DNA of 64,000 nt, taken from positions 41,621 through 105,620 of the forward strand of contig DNXO01000034.1 of assembly GCA_003506895.1 (NCBI GenBank). Direction: 5' to 3'. Of this stretch, positions 1 through 9,775 are shown in pieces (the first letter of the stretch is position 1; each line of letters opens with the position of its first letter). The position numbers and the translations under genes are program-made. This DNA comes from Acetobacteraceae bacterium (GTDB lineage: Bacteria; Pseudomonadota; Alphaproteobacteria; Acetobacterales; Acetobacteraceae). The notes beneath the pieces were generated by a model. It had not been told where the DNA came from and ran no database searches. It saw only the letters and a list, made by a program, of their open reading frames with translations.

Positions 1-81
1 CACCGCCATGTTCACGTTGTGCAGGATACGGATCGCGCCGTAGCCAGCATCAAGGCCGGCAATGGTCAGGCTAGCGGGCAA
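1..81 (-). CDS. ABC transporter ATP-binding protein, LivF-like, N-terminal end only
   Basis: The first 81 bases read on the minus strand encode 27 residues from a TTG codon, including the stretch LTIAGLDAGYGAIRILHNV. This is the usual first strand of LivF-type branched-chain amino-acid ABC ATPases, where an aromatic residue in the GYG motif stacks on ATP. The Walker A motif would lie beyond the window edge. An in-frame TGA lies upstream, so TTG is the most likely start. Calling it LivF rather than another ABC ATPase is inference from this short piece. Confidence 0.5.
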   Translation of the reverse strand, partial: MPASLTIAGLDAGYGAIRILHNVNMAV

Positions 82-181
82 GGCCGGCCACCACGAAATC
101 AGGGCTCTTCGAAATTTGAGTCATCAGGACGTTGCGCCTTGTTGGTTCAGGCCAATTTGTCGCGGCACAATGTCGGCGCGC

Positions 182-201
182 CCGGGCTTTGACAAGCCCG
201 G
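182..201. terminator. hairpin between the LivF-like gene and the membrane protein gene
   Basis: Perfect 8-bp stem CCGGGCTT / AAGCCCGG with a 4-base loop, lying 8 bases past the stop of the minus-strand membrane protein gene. There is no T-run, so it could be a terminator, a processing site or a simple palindrome. Confidence 0.4.
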
Positions 202-208
202 CTTCGGG

Positions 209-1864
209 TTACCGCGGATCGGCTGGTGGCGGTGGGCTGATCGCCGTCACCGGCGCGGCCTCCGCCGCCACCCAGACATCCCGGCAACCGCCCCTGCCGC
301 GCTTGTAGACCACGAGCCCATCGAACGCGGCAATCGGCCGGAACCGCGACCACGCCCGCGCGAACGCCGGATCCGCCGCGCTCAACACACTGATGTATTT
401 GGTCGTCTCACGGGTATCGACCACGGCGACGTCCGGGCAACCGGCGATGAAGTCATGCGCCACCCAGCGCGCGATCGGCCATTCCCTGTCCGCCGCGGGA
501 TCGAACCGAGCGCGCCAGACCTCGCCCTTCAAGGCCCACATCGAGTCGAAGCGGGAGGCCCAGGTCACGCCGGTCTCGTTCACCACCGGAAAGCCCAGCG
601 CGATCCATTCGGAAAACGCGATATACGTCCGCGCGTGTTCAGCTTTCAGTATCTGTTCCAGCTTATCCACGGCGGTCTGCTTCGGCTCCACCGCCTCCAT
701 CGCCTCTGGCTTCAGCAGGCGGATCGAGGTCACGCAGAACACCGCCACGGCCAAGCCCGCCGCCACGAGAGGAAGCCCGATTTTCCAACGCCGCTGGACG
801 ATTTCAGTGGCGATCCAAAGCGCCAGTGCCAGCACCGTGCCGATCGTGGCCGGAATCCGATGATAGAACCAGTCCTTGCCATCAACGAAGCACACCACCG
901 TACTTGCGGCCGCGAACACCACCAGAGTCAGCATCAGGGTGTAGTCGGCCAGGCTGCGCCGGCGCAGCCAAAGCAGCCCGATCGCCACGACCTCCCCGGC
1001 GATCAACAGCGCGCTGTCCGACAGCAGGTTCAGGAACGACACATCGGTCGCTCCGTAAAGCGCCAGGGCCATTGGCACGGCCCGGTGCAAATAAGCCGGG
1101 CACAGGATCGCCACCAACCCGGCGTAGAGGATCATGGCGCCGCCCGCCGCGAATGGCATCACTCGCCAGGGGCGCAAGCCCCGGGTCAACGCCACACACT
1201 CCAGTGCCCCGAACACCGCGCCGTATCGCGGCTTCAACGCGCATCCCAGGCCGGCCAGCACGCCAGCTACCACCGCTGGACCCCAGGGGATTTTATGACC
1301 GTCCAATGACCTGGCGAACAACACAAGATAGGGCAGGAACGCCGCGACCAGCAGATGCTCCCGCTGGCCGAGATCGGCGGCGGGCAGCACCAGCAAGGCG
1401 CTGCCGATCGCGGCGAACACCGGCAGCCGGTCGGCGAAAATCCCGCCGCGCGGCCGTGACAGCGTCGCCGCCCACCATGCGCAACCCAGAACTCCGGCAA
1501 TGAACACCGGCATCGCGACGAACCGCGGATCGGCATCCAGCCAGCGCGCGATCTCCAGCGGCACCGCCGATATCCAGACGATCAGCGGGGGATTAACCTC
1601 CACCACATCGATATAGAGTTCCCGCCCCGCCATCCAGCGCCGAGCGACATACAGAAGCCAGGCGATGTCATCCTTCAGCGGCGAGCGCAGGGTGATGAAC
1701 AGCACCGTACCCAGCACGCCCAGAAGCAGCAGCGTGCTGACAACCGACACGATCTGCCGGGCACCGAAAATTCCCGGACGACGCGCGGGGCTGGAGACGT
1801 GAGACATTGAGGTGGCGAAACTTCTGATCAGAAAACGTGCGCTTATCGCATGCTCTGTTGCCAT
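209..1864 (-). CDS. polytopic membrane protein, GT-C glycosyltransferase-like
   Basis: A 551-residue protein with many hydrophobic segments. After the first membrane segment comes a loop with DDIAWLLYVARRWMAG and then DVVEVNPPLIVWI. An acidic pair at the start of the first periplasmic loop and the NPP element are typical of GT-C (PMT/ArnT-like) enzymes that use polyprenyl-phosphate sugars. The C-terminal part is a soluble periplasmic region. The ATG at 1807 is an alternative start closer to the first membrane helix; neither ATG has a clear ribosome-binding site. The acceptor is unknown and nearby genes do not suggest one. Confidence 0.65.
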   Translation of the reverse strand: MATEHAISARFLIRSFATSMSHVSSPARRPGIFGARQIVSVVSTLLLLGVLGTVLFITLRSPLKDDIAWLLYVARRWMAGRELYIDVVEVNPPLIVWISAVPLEIARWLDADPRFVAMPVFIAGVLGCAWWAATLSRPRGGIFADRLPVFAAIGSALLVLPAADLGQREHLLVAAFLPYLVLFARSLDGHKIPWGPAVVAGVLAGLGCALKPRYGAVFGALECVALTRGLRPWRVMPFAAGGAMILYAGLVAILCPAYLHRAVPMALALYGATDVSFLNLLSDSALLIAGEVVAIGLLWLRRRSLADYTLMLTLVVFAAASTVVCFVDGKDWFYHRIPATIGTVLALALWIATEIVQRRWKIGLPLVAAGLAVAVFCVTSIRLLKPEAMEAVEPKQTAVDKLEQILKAEHARTYIAFSEWIALGFPVVNETGVTWASRFDSMWALKGEVWRARFDPAADREWPIARWVAHDFIAGCPDVAVVDTRETTKYISVLSAADPAFARAWSRFRPIAAFDGLVVYKRGRGGCRDVWVAAEAAPVTAISPPPPADPR

Positions 1865-1939
1865 AGCGTTAAAGCTCAGCCAAGTGGCTTAATCATGGCA
1901 GCCGAACCGGCCGAGAACGCCGATCGCCGGACGCCGCGT

Positions 1940-2302
1940 TTAAGCCGCCAGCAAATCCGCGATATGCCGCGCGACCTGCGTCTGGGAATAGGGCTTCGGG
2001 ATAAACCGGCTTCCCGTCCGCGCCGGCAGCGGAAGCTTGCGCCCGCCGTTGTAGCCCGATGTCAACAGCACCGGCACGGCCGGGTAATGCGCTTCGAACC
2101 ACTCTGCCAGGCCGAACCCATCCATCTTGCCGGGCATTCGCACATCGCTGAACACCAGATTGACCTGCTCCGCCGCCTCCATCGCGGCGATCGCTTCCGA
2201 TGCATCGCCCGCTTCCAGCACGTTATACCCGCAATCGCGCAGAAATTCGGCAATCGGCATTCGAACCATCGTCTCGTCCTCAACGACGAGCACGGTCTGC
2301 AT
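1940..2302 (-). CDS. single-domain response regulator (receiver only)
   Basis: 120 residues from the ATG at 2302. The protein begins MQTVLVVEDE, with the acidic pair that binds Mg2+, and continues with the phospho-acceptor region VFSDVRMPG, LLTSGY, and the conserved lysine in IPKPYS. It has a CheY-like fold with no output domain, so it probably works by protein-protein contact or within a phosphorelay. A purine-rich GGTGGAG lies about 10 bases upstream of this start, so in-frame upstream ATGs are less likely. No cognate histidine kinase lies next to it. Confidence 0.8.
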   Translation of the reverse strand: MQTVLVVEDETMVRMPIAEFLRDCGYNVLEAGDASEAIAAMEAAEQVNLVFSDVRMPGKMDGFGLAEWFEAHYPAVPVLLTSGYNGGRKLPLPARTGSRFIPKPYSQTQVARHIADLLAA

Positions 2303-2430
2303 GTGGCGCTGCTCCACCGGAACCAAGCCGCTAAAAAATGACACCATCTTCATAGGCCGCATGTAATGCGCCGGAACCCCCGATACTGAGTGTAATACGG
2401 CAATTTCCCGTGATATCCGAACGCACCCCG

Positions 2431-2868
2431 TCAGCATCCCGAAGCCATGGACCGTTTCCGGGACCGAGCCGCCTCCTCCAATTCAAGCTGCTCGCGACGC
2501 CCCAGGGCGATTGCCCTCGCGGTCGCCCGTTCGGCAATCACCGCGCCGACCGCTTCAGCCGCCACCCTTGCGGCGACAAGCGCGGCTCTGACATCCTCGG
2601 ACCGCACTGCCGCCTGGAGGTGTTCGCGAACCGCCGCGACCCTGTCGGCCTCACCCGCCGCGCGCCGTGCGGCAAACATGTCCTGGAAACGATGAGGATC
2701 CTCCACCGCACCATGCGCCGCGCGATCCCGCTGAACCGCCCGGTCGAGTTCAGCGATGCGCGCCGCCACCGCTGCCTCAGCCGCCAGGCAGGCCGCCAGA
2801 TCACGCCGGAGCCGATCGACGGCGCGTTCGCGGATCGTCCGAACCGCACCCAGCGGATCACGCGCCAT
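2431..2868 (-). CDS. fliJ: FliJ-like coiled-coil protein of the flagellar export apparatus
   Basis: A 145-residue, Ala/Arg/Glu-rich and almost entirely helical protein with long heptad-like stretches and no membrane segment. Its start overlaps the end of fliI by 11 bases. The position directly after fliI, the length and the coiled-coil composition fit FliJ, the stalk-like subunit that couples the FliI ATPase to the export gate. FliJ proteins diverge quickly, so the call rests mainly on context. A YscO-type equivalent from another type III system is the alternative. Confidence 0.6.
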   Translation of the reverse strand: MARDPLGAVRTIRERAVDRLRRDLAACLAAEAAVAARIAELDRAVQRDRAAHGAVEDPHRFQDMFAARRAAGEADRVAAVREHLQAAVRSEDVRAALVAARVAAEAVGAVIAERATARAIALGRREQLELEEAARSRKRSMASGC

Positions 2869-4234
2869 TCAGTATCTGCTCCAACCGCAGGAACGCTTCG
2901 TCGAAACCCGTCCGCTCACCTTTCGACTGGCGAAGAAAATCGTCGATCGCCGGCGTCAGCCGCAACGCGTCGTCCACCGCCGCATCCGTCCCTGCCCGAT
3001 AGGCACCGAGACGAACCATGTCCGCCATTTCACCATGCAGTGCCAGAACCTGCCTTGCGCGCGCCACCGCCGCGGCCCGGGGTCCGTCCAAACACGAGGA
3101 AGCCGTGCGCGACAGCGAACGCAACACGTCGATTGCCGGATACCGCCCGGCTTCAGCGATCTTCCGATCCATCACGATATGCCCATCCAAAATGCCCCGC
3201 ACCGCGTCGGCCACCGGCTCGTTGTGGTCATCGCCCTCCACCAGCACGGTGAACAGCCCGGTGATCTGACCTGCCGTTCCGTCCGGCCGTATCGGCCCGG
3301 GGCCGGCCCGCTCCAATAGCCGTGGCAATTCGGCGAACACACTTGGGGGATATCCCCGCGTCGCGGGCGGCTCGCCCAGCGACAATCCGATCTCCCGCAG
3401 CGCCAGACAGAACCGGGTGATGCTGTCCATCAGCAGCAGCACCGATTTACCCTGATCGCGGAAATACTCGGCCACCGTCATGGCCGTGTAGGCGCATTGC
3501 CGGCGCATGAGCGGTGGGGCGTCCGATGTCGCGACCACCACGACCGATCGCGCCATCCCGTCCGGTCCCAGATCGGTTTCTATGAACTCCCGCACCTCGC
3601 GTCCGCGCTCGCCCACCAAGGCCAGCACCACCACATCACAGGCAGTACCCACGGTCAGCATCGACAACAGCGTCGATTTTCCCACGCCGGACCCCGCGAA
3701 CAGGCCCAATCGTTGCCCCTGCCGGCAGGTGGTGAAACAGTCCAGCGCCCGAACCCCCAGATCGATCCGCGGTCCCAACCGCGCCCGCGATGTCGCCTCC
3801 GGCGGACCGGATTGGGTCGGCCGCTCTCCGGGCGCGCCAGGTAAGAAGCCGTGCCGGTCCAGCGGCCTGCCCATCGGATCGATCACCCGGCCCAGCCAGG
3901 CCGGCGCGACATCAAGTGTACGGTGGTGGGCTTCCCGCAAAGCCGCCCGCCCGCCGTAGGCGACCCCCTCAAGTGACTCATAGGCCATCGCTTGTAATAC
4001 GGTGTCGCGGAAACCGATCACTTCCGCCGGTATCAGCCGGCCTTCGCGTCCGTACAGGTCCAGCCTGTCGCCCACGCCCGCAAGGCCGGTCAACCCTTCA
4101 ACCTCGGCAACCAGACCCAGCACCCGCGTGACGGTGCCGCTGATCCGTGCAGGTTGCACCCGGCGCAGGCGGGCCGCGCAGGAATCGACGTATTCCTCGA
4201 TATTAAGGCGTCTCATTGAAACACATATGTCCAT
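2858..4234 (-). CDS. fliI: flagellum-specific ATP synthase FliI
   Basis: 458 residues, normal for the family. The beta-barrel N-terminal domain is followed by the Walker A loop GLFAGSGVGKST, VVLALVGERGREV, the Walker B segment LLLMDSITRF, and GEPPATRGYPPSVF, which is typical of FliI/YscN. FliI hexamers energise unfolding and loading of flagellar subunits at the inner membrane. An internal ATG at 4216 (residue 7) is an alternative start. The gene diverges from ctrA across a 148-base AT-rich gap. Only fliI and a fliJ-like gene are visible here; other flagellar genes must lie elsewhere. Confidence 0.93.
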   Translation of the reverse strand: MDICVSMRRLNIEEYVDSCAARLRRVQPARISGTVTRVLGLVAEVEGLTGLAGVGDRLDLYGREGRLIPAEVIGFRDTVLQAMAYESLEGVAYGGRAALREAHHRTLDVAPAWLGRVIDPMGRPLDRHGFLPGAPGERPTQSGPPEATSRARLGPRIDLGVRALDCFTTCRQGQRLGLFAGSGVGKSTLLSMLTVGTACDVVVLALVGERGREVREFIETDLGPDGMARSVVVVATSDAPPLMRRQCAYTAMTVAEYFRDQGKSVLLLMDSITRFCLALREIGLSLGEPPATRGYPPSVFAELPRLLERAGPGPIRPDGTAGQITGLFTVLVEGDDHNEPVADAVRGILDGHIVMDRKIAEAGRYPAIDVLRSLSRTASSCLDGPRAAAVARARQVLALHGEMADMVRLGAYRAGTDAAVDDALRLTPAIDDFLRQSKGERTGFDEAFLRLEQILNGA

Positions 4235-4382
4235 ATATTATTAATGTTCTACATACATTCGCATTGTATCCGTGTCTCACATCCGAATACCGTAAAAAAT
4301 ACACTAATATGTTGAAAAACAAATGGCCATAAACACGCTATGGTGGTATTACCGTCTTCACGTTTTGTTAAGGAGAAGCTGG

Positions 4383-5120
4383 ATGCGCGTCCTGCTGGTC
4401 GAAGAGGACCTGATCGCCGCCCGCGGCATCACATTGATGCTGAAGGCCGCGGGCGCGGTCGTAGACCAGACCGATAGCGGTGAAGACTCGCTCGAACTGC
4501 TCCGGCACTATGAGTACGATATCGTGCTGCTCGACCTGACGCTGCCGGATATCGAGGGGTTTGAGGTCGTGCGCCGCATCCGCATCGCCCGCAACGACAC
4601 GCCGGTTGTGGTCTTGTCCAGCATCACCATGCCGCAAGCCAGGGTGAAGGCGCTTAGCCTGGGCGCCGACGACTTCATCACCAAGCCTTACGACAAGGCC
4701 GAATTGCTCGCCCGCATGCAGGCAATCGTCCGCCGCAGCAAGGGCTTCAGCCAACCGACCGTCCGTATGGGCCGGCTGGAACTGAACCTGGACAGCCGGG
4801 AAGTGCTGGTTGACGGGCGCGACATCCACCTGACCGGCAAGGAGTATTCGATCCTGGAGTTGCTGGTTCTGCGAAAAGGCATGGTCCTGACCAAGGAAGC
4901 GTTCCTGAACCACCTTTACGGTGGGATGGATGAACCAGAGGTTAAGATCATCGATGTTTTTGTATGCAAACTCCGAAAAAAGCTGGCCCGCGCCGGCGCG
5001 GACGGGGTCATCGGCACGATCTGGGGCCGCGGCTACGTGATCCGGGAGTCGGCAACGCAGGAGCTTTTCGTAACCCCGCGGGAGCCGCTGCATATCCCAA
5101 GGATGTCACCGGCGGCCTGA
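4383..5120 (+). CDS. ctrA: cell-cycle response regulator CtrA
   Basis: 245 residues starting at the ATG that follows AAGGAGAAGCTGG. The receiver domain has the acidic pair EED at 7-9, the phospho-acceptor Asp51 in LLDLTLPD and the lysine in ITKPYD. An OmpR-type winged helix ends with VFVCKLRKKL and IWGRGYVIRE. The DNA-binding half is a textbook CtrA sequence (LTGKEYSILELL, KEAFLNHLYGG, DEPEVKIIDVF). CtrA controls division, motility and replication genes in alphaproteobacteria through TTAA-N7-TTAA boxes. It diverges from fliI. I saw no clear CtrA box in its own upstream region. Confidence 0.95.
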   Translation: MRVLLVEEDLIAARGITLMLKAAGAVVDQTDSGEDSLELLRHYEYDIVLLDLTLPDIEGFEVVRRIRIARNDTPVVVLSSITMPQARVKALSLGADDFITKPYDKAELLARMQAIVRRSKGFSQPTVRMGRLELNLDSREVLVDGRDIHLTGKEYSILELLVLRKGMVLTKEAFLNHLYGGMDEPEVKIIDVFVCKLRKKLARAGADGVIGTIWGRGYVIRESATQELFVTPREPLHIPRMSPAA

Positions 5121-5233
5121 CCGGCGGGGGCGCCCTGATGTCCGCAATCCGGGGCGCCGCCACGAGTCCAGCTTCTGGCAGCCAAGCAAGTCAGGACATG
5201 GCGTAATCCCGCGCCTTTCTCTATATCGCCCGC

Positions 5234-6031
5234 ATGACCACGCCATTCGTGAAGATGCACGGCTGCGGCAACGACTTCGTCATCCTCGACGAGCGTCCCC
5301 GTCCGCTCGGCCTGACCCAAGCGCGGGTGGCCAGAATTGCCAACCGCCATATCGGCATCGGCTGCGACCAGCTTATCGTCCTGGAGCACACCGACAGCGC
5401 CGACGTGTTCATGCGTATCTACAATCCTGACGGGTCCGAGGCCGGCGCCTGCGGCAACGCCACGCGCTGCGTCGCCGATATCCTGATGCACGAGAGCGGC
5501 CGTGACACCGTCACCATCCAGACCGTGTCCGGCATTCTGCCCGCCACCTTGCTGAACGACGCCCAGATCCAGGTTGATATGGGGCCACCCCGCCTCGACT
5601 GGAAAGACGTTCCGCTTTCACGCGCGATGGATACGCTGCGTCTGGACCTGCCGGGCGAGCCGGCGGCGGCCAGCATGGGCAATCCGCACGCGACCTTCTT
5701 TGTCCCCGACGTCGAAGCCGAACCGATCGCCGAACGTGGCCCGGCACTGGAACACGACCCGCTTTTCCCCGCGCGCGCCAATATCGGTTTCGCCCAGATC
5801 ATCGACCCGGAGACCATCCGCCTCCGTCTGTGGGAACGTGGCGCGGGACTGACCCTGGCCTGCGGCTCCGGCGCCTGCGCCACGCTGGTCAACGCCAGCC
5901 GCCGGGGCCTCACCCATCGCCGAGCCAAAGTCATCGTTGACGGCGGCACGCTGGAAATCGAGTGGCGAGAGGACGGCCACGTCTTGATGGCCGGCCCCAG
6001 CGTCACCGTTTTCCGCGGGCAATTGCCATGA
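5234..6031 (+). CDS. dapF: diaminopimelate epimerase
   Basis: 265 residues. DapF converts LL- to meso-diaminopimelate in lysine and peptidoglycan synthesis. The N-terminus [12 protein letters not shown] and both catalytic cysteine motifs, GACGNATRC and CGSGACAT, are intact. The stop overlaps the next ATG (ATGA), so it is translationally coupled to mtaB, the usual alphaproteobacterial order dapF-mtaB-ftsY. Confidence 0.96.
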   Translation: MTTPFVKMHGCGNDFVILDERPRPLGLTQARVARIANRHIGIGCDQLIVLEHTDSADVFMRIYNPDGSEAGACGNATRCVADILMHESGRDTVTIQTVSGILPATLLNDAQIQVDMGPPRLDWKDVPLSRAMDTLRLDLPGEPAAASMGNPHATFFVPDVEAEPIAERGPALEHDPLFPARANIGFAQIIDPETIRLRLWERGAGLTLACGSGACATLVNASRRGLTHRRAKVIVDGGTLEIEWREDGHVLMAGPSVTVFRGQLP

Positions 6032-7257
6032 GCGTCGATATCCTGACATTCGGCTGCCGCCTGAACGCCTATGAATCCGAAGTCATGCGCGGCCTGTCCG
6101 CCACGGCCACCGACACCGTGATCGTCAACACCTGCGCCGTGACCGCCGAGGCGGAGCGTCAGGCCCGCCAGGCCATCCGCAAGGTCGCGCGCGAACGGCC
6201 GACGGCCCGCATCGTCGTCACCGGCTGCGCCGCGCAGATCGACCCGGGTTCCTGGGCGTCGATGCCGAACGTCGATCGCGTGCTGGGCAACGACGACAAG
6301 CTGAAACCCGAAAGCTGGCTGCCCGGCGCCGGCTCGGCCGTGTCCGACATCATGGCCGCGCGCGAAACCGCCGCCCATCTGGTTACCGAGTTCGCCAGCC
6401 GGGCACGGGCGTTCGTCCAGGTTCAGCAGGGCTGCGATCACCGCTGCACCTTCTGCATCATCCCGTTCGGCCGCGGCCCCAACCGGTCGGTGCCCATCGG
6501 CGTCATCGCCGATCAGGTCCGCACGCTGGTGGCCGGCGGCTATCAGGAAGTCGTGCTGACCGGCGTCGATGTCGCGTCCTATGGACCGGACCTGCCCGGC
6601 GCCCCGTCGCTGGGGCAGATGATCCGCCGCCTGCTGCTAGCGGTGCCCGAACTGCCGCGGCTGCGCCTGTCCTCCATCGATCCCGCCGCCATCGACGACG
6701 CCCTGTGGCGGCTGATCGCCGAGGAACCGCGCCTGATGCCGCATCTACACTTGTCGCTTCAGGCCGGCAGCGACCTGATCCTGAAGCGCATGCGCCGCCG
6801 CCATCTACGAGCCGAGGCGCTGCAGGTTGTCCACCGAGCGCGGGATCTGCGGCCGGGAATTGCGATCGGCGCCGACCTGATCGCTGGCTTTCCCACCGAA
6901 ACCGACGAATTGTTCGACGAAACCCTGCGTTTCGTCAGCGAGGCCGCCCTGCCCTACCTCCATGTCTTCCCCTACAGCGAGCGTCCAGGCACCCCCGCCG
7001 CTCGGATGCCGTCCGTGCCCAAGCCCGTCCGCAAGCAGCGCGCCGCCGCCCTGCGCGAAGCAGGCGCCGCCGAGGCCGGGCGTTTCTTTGCCGCCCAGAT
7101 CGGCCGCACCGTGTCGCTGCTGACAGAGGCCGATCAGACCGGCCACAGCGAACACTTCGCCCCCGTGCGCCTGATGCAGCCAACCGAACCCGGCCGGCTG
7201 CTGTCCGCCCGCGTGACCGGCGCGACCGACGAAACCCTGCTGGCGGAGGCCGCTTAA
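6028..7257 (+). CDS. mtaB: tRNA t6A37 methylthiotransferase MtaB
   Basis: 409 residues from the ATG that overlaps the dapF stop. It has the N-terminal methylthiotransferase domain ([27 protein letters not shown], giving the three cysteines of one 4Fe-4S cluster) and the radical-SAM cluster motif CDHRCTFC. The enzyme adds the 2-methylthio group to N6-threonylcarbamoyladenosine 37 in tRNA. MtaB rather than MiaB or RimO is inferred from the dapF/ftsY context and the CRLN variant of the first motif. Confidence 0.92.
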   Translation: MSVDILTFGCRLNAYESEVMRGLSATATDTVIVNTCAVTAEAERQARQAIRKVARERPTARIVVTGCAAQIDPGSWASMPNVDRVLGNDDKLKPESWLPGAGSAVSDIMAARETAAHLVTEFASRARAFVQVQQGCDHRCTFCIIPFGRGPNRSVPIGVIADQVRTLVAGGYQEVVLTGVDVASYGPDLPGAPSLGQMIRRLLLAVPELPRLRLSSIDPAAIDDALWRLIAEEPRLMPHLHLSLQAGSDLILKRMRRRHLRAEALQVVHRARDLRPGIAIGADLIAGFPTETDELFDETLRFVSEAALPYLHVFPYSERPGTPAARMPSVPKPVRKQRAAALREAGAAEAGRFFAAQIGRTVSLLTEADQTGHSEHFAPVRLMQPTEPGRLLSARVTGATDETLLAEAA

Positions 7258-8189
7258 TGGCACTCGGAAGTTTCTTCTCCCGCCTGAAGGAGGGCCTGTC
7301 CCGCAGCACGCAAAAGCTGTCCGGCGGTATTACCGCGGTGTTCAAGAAGCGCCGTCTGGATGACGAGGCGCTGGAGGAGCTGGAAGAACTGCTGATCGCC
7401 GCGGACCTGGGAACCGAGGCCGCGCGCAAGGTCATCGCCGCATTCCGCCGCACCCGTTTCGGCAAGGAAGTGACCGACGACGAGATCAAGCAGGCGCTGG
7501 CCGAGGAAATCGCCGCGATCCTGGCGCCCGTCGCAAAGCCGCTGGAACTGGATCCGGCGCACCGGCCGCATGTGGTGCTGGTCGTCGGCGTGAACGGCAC
7601 CGGCAAGACCACGACGATCGGCAAGTTGGCGCAGTCCTACAAGGAACAGGGCAAACGCGCCGTCATGGCCGCCGGCGACACATTCCGTGCCGCGGCGGTG
7701 GAGCAACTACAAATCTGGGGCGAGCGCACCGGAACGCCCGTCGTCTCGGGTGGCCAAAACGCGGACTCGGCCGGGCTGGCCTTTGACGCCCTGACCCGAG
7801 CGAAGGCGGACGACGCGGACGTGCTGCTGATCGACACCGCCGGGCGCCTGCACAACAAGGCCGCCTTGATGGATGAACTGGCGAAGATCATCCGCGTGCT
7901 GCGCAAGCAGGACCCGACCGCCCCGCATTCCGTGCTGCTGGTGCTGGATGCGACGACCGGCCAGAACGCGATACAGCAGGTGAAGGTCTTCAAGGACATG
8001 GTGGCCGTCACCGGCCTCGTCGTCACCAAGCTGGACGGCAGCGCCCGGGGCGGCATCGTCGTCGCCCTGGCCGAGACGTTCGGTATGCCGGTTCATGCGG
8101 TCGGGGTAGGTGAAAAAGCCGGCGATCTGCGACCGTTTGACGCAGGGGAGTTTGCCCGCGGCTTGGTCGGGGCGGAGGTGACCGTCTAG
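7257..8189 (+). CDS. ftsY: signal recognition particle receptor FtsY
   Basis: 310 residues; its ATG shares one base with the mtaB TAA. It has a short charged N-terminal part, a helical N domain, then the SRP-type GTPase domain with G1 GVNGTGKTTTIGKLA, DTAGR, TKLDG and the C-terminal GVGEKAGDLRPF. It docks SRP-ribosome complexes at the inner membrane. The acidic A domain found in long FtsY proteins is nearly absent, as in many alphaproteobacteria. Confidence 0.95.
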   Translation: MALGSFFSRLKEGLSRSTQKLSGGITAVFKKRRLDDEALEELEELLIAADLGTEAARKVIAAFRRTRFGKEVTDDEIKQALAEEIAAILAPVAKPLELDPAHRPHVVLVVGVNGTGKTTTIGKLAQSYKEQGKRAVMAAGDTFRAAAVEQLQIWGERTGTPVVSGGQNADSAGLAFDALTRAKADDADVLLIDTAGRLHNKAALMDELAKIIRVLRKQDPTAPHSVLLVLDATTGQNAIQQVKVFKDMVAVTGLVVTKLDGSARGGIVVALAETFGMPVHAVGVGEKAGDLRPFDAGEFARGLVGAEVTV

Positions 8190-8272
8190 ACGCCAATCCA
8201 GGGCGTCGGACGGACCAAGAAAATTACCATATATCAGAATAATATCGAATATACTCACATTGCCCGCGGACA

Positions 8273-8287
8273 TTAACGGACCGTTAC
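8273..8287. promoter_or_regulatory. near-consensus CtrA box upstream of the FAD oxidoreductase
   Basis: TTAACGGACCGTTAC matches TTAA-N7-TTAA with one mismatch. It lies about 190 bases before the 8479 start codon, inside a 274-base gene-free stretch with some AT-rich patches (8220-8260) and no other recognised element. One-mismatch matches can occur by chance. Confidence 0.3.
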
Positions 8288-8478
8288 CTGGCGTCTACAA
8301 AACACCCGCTGGATAACGAAGTATTAAGCTGGGAGCACCACTATATGGCGCGATTTGGCCTTTCCCGCGGGAGAAGGGCGCCATCGTTAACGCCGCATTC
8401 GGTCTCCTCTCCAGGAATTGCGTTGCCTGTGTCGGTACGATTGCCGAAATTGCACTTGTTCCAATGATAGTGGGTAAC

Positions 8479-9744
8479 ATGACTGAAATCGTCGATGTCG
8501 CGATTATCGGCGCGGGGCCGTACGGGCTTTCAATAGCCGCCCACCTTTCCGGAGGCGGTGTGGATTACCGCATTTTCGGTACCCCGATGCACACTTGGCG
8601 CACCTCGATGCCCGATGGGATGGTGCTGAAGTCCGAGGGCAACGCCTCTAACCTCTACGACCCCGGCGGCGAGCTGACGCTGGAGCGATTTTGCTCGGAG
8701 AACGGTCTGCCTTACGAGCATACCGGCTACCCGATCCCGCTCACCACGTTCATCGATTACGGCATCGCCTTCCAGCGACGTTTCGTCCCTCGCCTGGAAG
8801 ACCGCCAGGTCACCGACGTTATCCCGACGTCCTACGGCTTCGACCTCCACCTCCAGGATGGCGAGATCGCACCAGCGCGGCGTTTGATCGTCGCCGCGGG
8901 CATCCGCGCCTACGAATACATGCCGCCGGAACTTGCGGAACTGCCGCACGGCCTGGCGTCGCACAGTGCGGCCCATGTCAAGGTGGGCGGCTTCGCGGGT
9001 CGGGAGGTCGCGATTATCGGCGGCGGCGCGTCGGCGGTAAACCTCGCGGCCCTGCTGCACAAGAACGACGCCAAGGTGACGCTTGTCGTCCGCAAGGACG
9101 CAATCGCCTATTGCGGTCCGCCAACAGAGCGTACGTTTCTTGACCGGATCAAGGAACCAGAATCCGGTCTGGGAACCGGTTGGCGTTCGTGGGCCTGCTG
9201 CGCGATGCCGGGCGTGTTCAATGCCATGCCCGAAAAGTTCCGCGTGATGATCGTCCGCAAGCATTTGCCCGCGGCCCCAGGCTGGACACTTCAACCACAG
9301 GTCGACGGCATCGTCCCGACCATCCCGGGTGCAACAATCGCCCACGCGCGCGCGAGCGGCGGACGGGTGCGACTGGAACTCGCGTTGCGCCAGGGCGGGG
9401 CCAAGGTCCTGACCGCCGACCATGTGATTGCCGGCACCGGCTACCGCGTGGACATGCGGCGCCTGGCGTTCTTTGGGCCCGACATCCTGGATCGCCTGGA
9501 TTGCGTCGATCAGACACCTCGTCTTTCGCGTCGGTTCGAAAGTTCCATTCCCGGACTGTTCTTCGTTGGCACCGCTGCCGCCAACAGCTTCGGTCCGCTG
9601 ATGCGCTTCGCTTACGGCGCCAACTTCGCCGCCAAGCGGCTGACCGGCTATCTGTCACAGTCGGCGGTACGAGGAAGCGTGCGGCCCAATCCGGTCCAGT
9701 CCAGCCAGTGGCCGAAAGAAGGCCTTGCTGGCACAGCCGATTGA
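8479..9744 (+). CDS. FAD/NAD(P)-dependent oxidoreductase, N-hydroxylating monooxygenase-like
   Basis: 421 residues from the ATG in GTAACATGACTG; an upstream in-frame ATG at 8464 would add five residues. There are two Rossmann dinucleotide motifs: IIGAGPYGLSIAAHL near the N-terminus (FAD) and IIGGGASAVNLAALL in the middle (NADPH). A late GTGY motif and a C-terminal FVGTAAANSFGPLMRF follow. The layout resembles lysine/ornithine N-hydroxylases and flavin-containing monooxygenases. No siderophore genes are adjacent, so the substrate is unknown. Confidence 0.75.
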   Translation: MTEIVDVAIIGAGPYGLSIAAHLSGGGVDYRIFGTPMHTWRTSMPDGMVLKSEGNASNLYDPGGELTLERFCSENGLPYEHTGYPIPLTTFIDYGIAFQRRFVPRLEDRQVTDVIPTSYGFDLHLQDGEIAPARRLIVAAGIRAYEYMPPELAELPHGLASHSAAHVKVGGFAGREVAIIGGGASAVNLAALLHKNDAKVTLVVRKDAIAYCGPPTERTFLDRIKEPESGLGTGWRSWACCAMPGVFNAMPEKFRVMIVRKHLPAAPGWTLQPQVDGIVPTIPGATIAHARASGGRVRLELALRQGGAKVLTADHVIAGTGYRVDMRRLAFFGPDILDRLDCVDQTPRLSRRFESSIPGLFFVGTAAANSFGPLMRFAYGANFAAKRLTGYLSQSAVRGSVRPNPVQSSQWPKEGLAGTAD

Positions 9745-9775
9745 ACCGGGGATGGGGCGCGCCTAAGGCCACGCC

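Noticed and set aside
62..1309. 415-codon plus-strand open frame
   Set aside because: It is antisense to the membrane protein gene, is Arg/His/Pro-rich and lacks any domain pattern; typical of shadow frames in high-GC DNA.
4190..4382. CtrA box in the ctrA upstream region
   Set aside because: TTAATGTTCTACATA has only one good half site, so it is too weak to report as a box.
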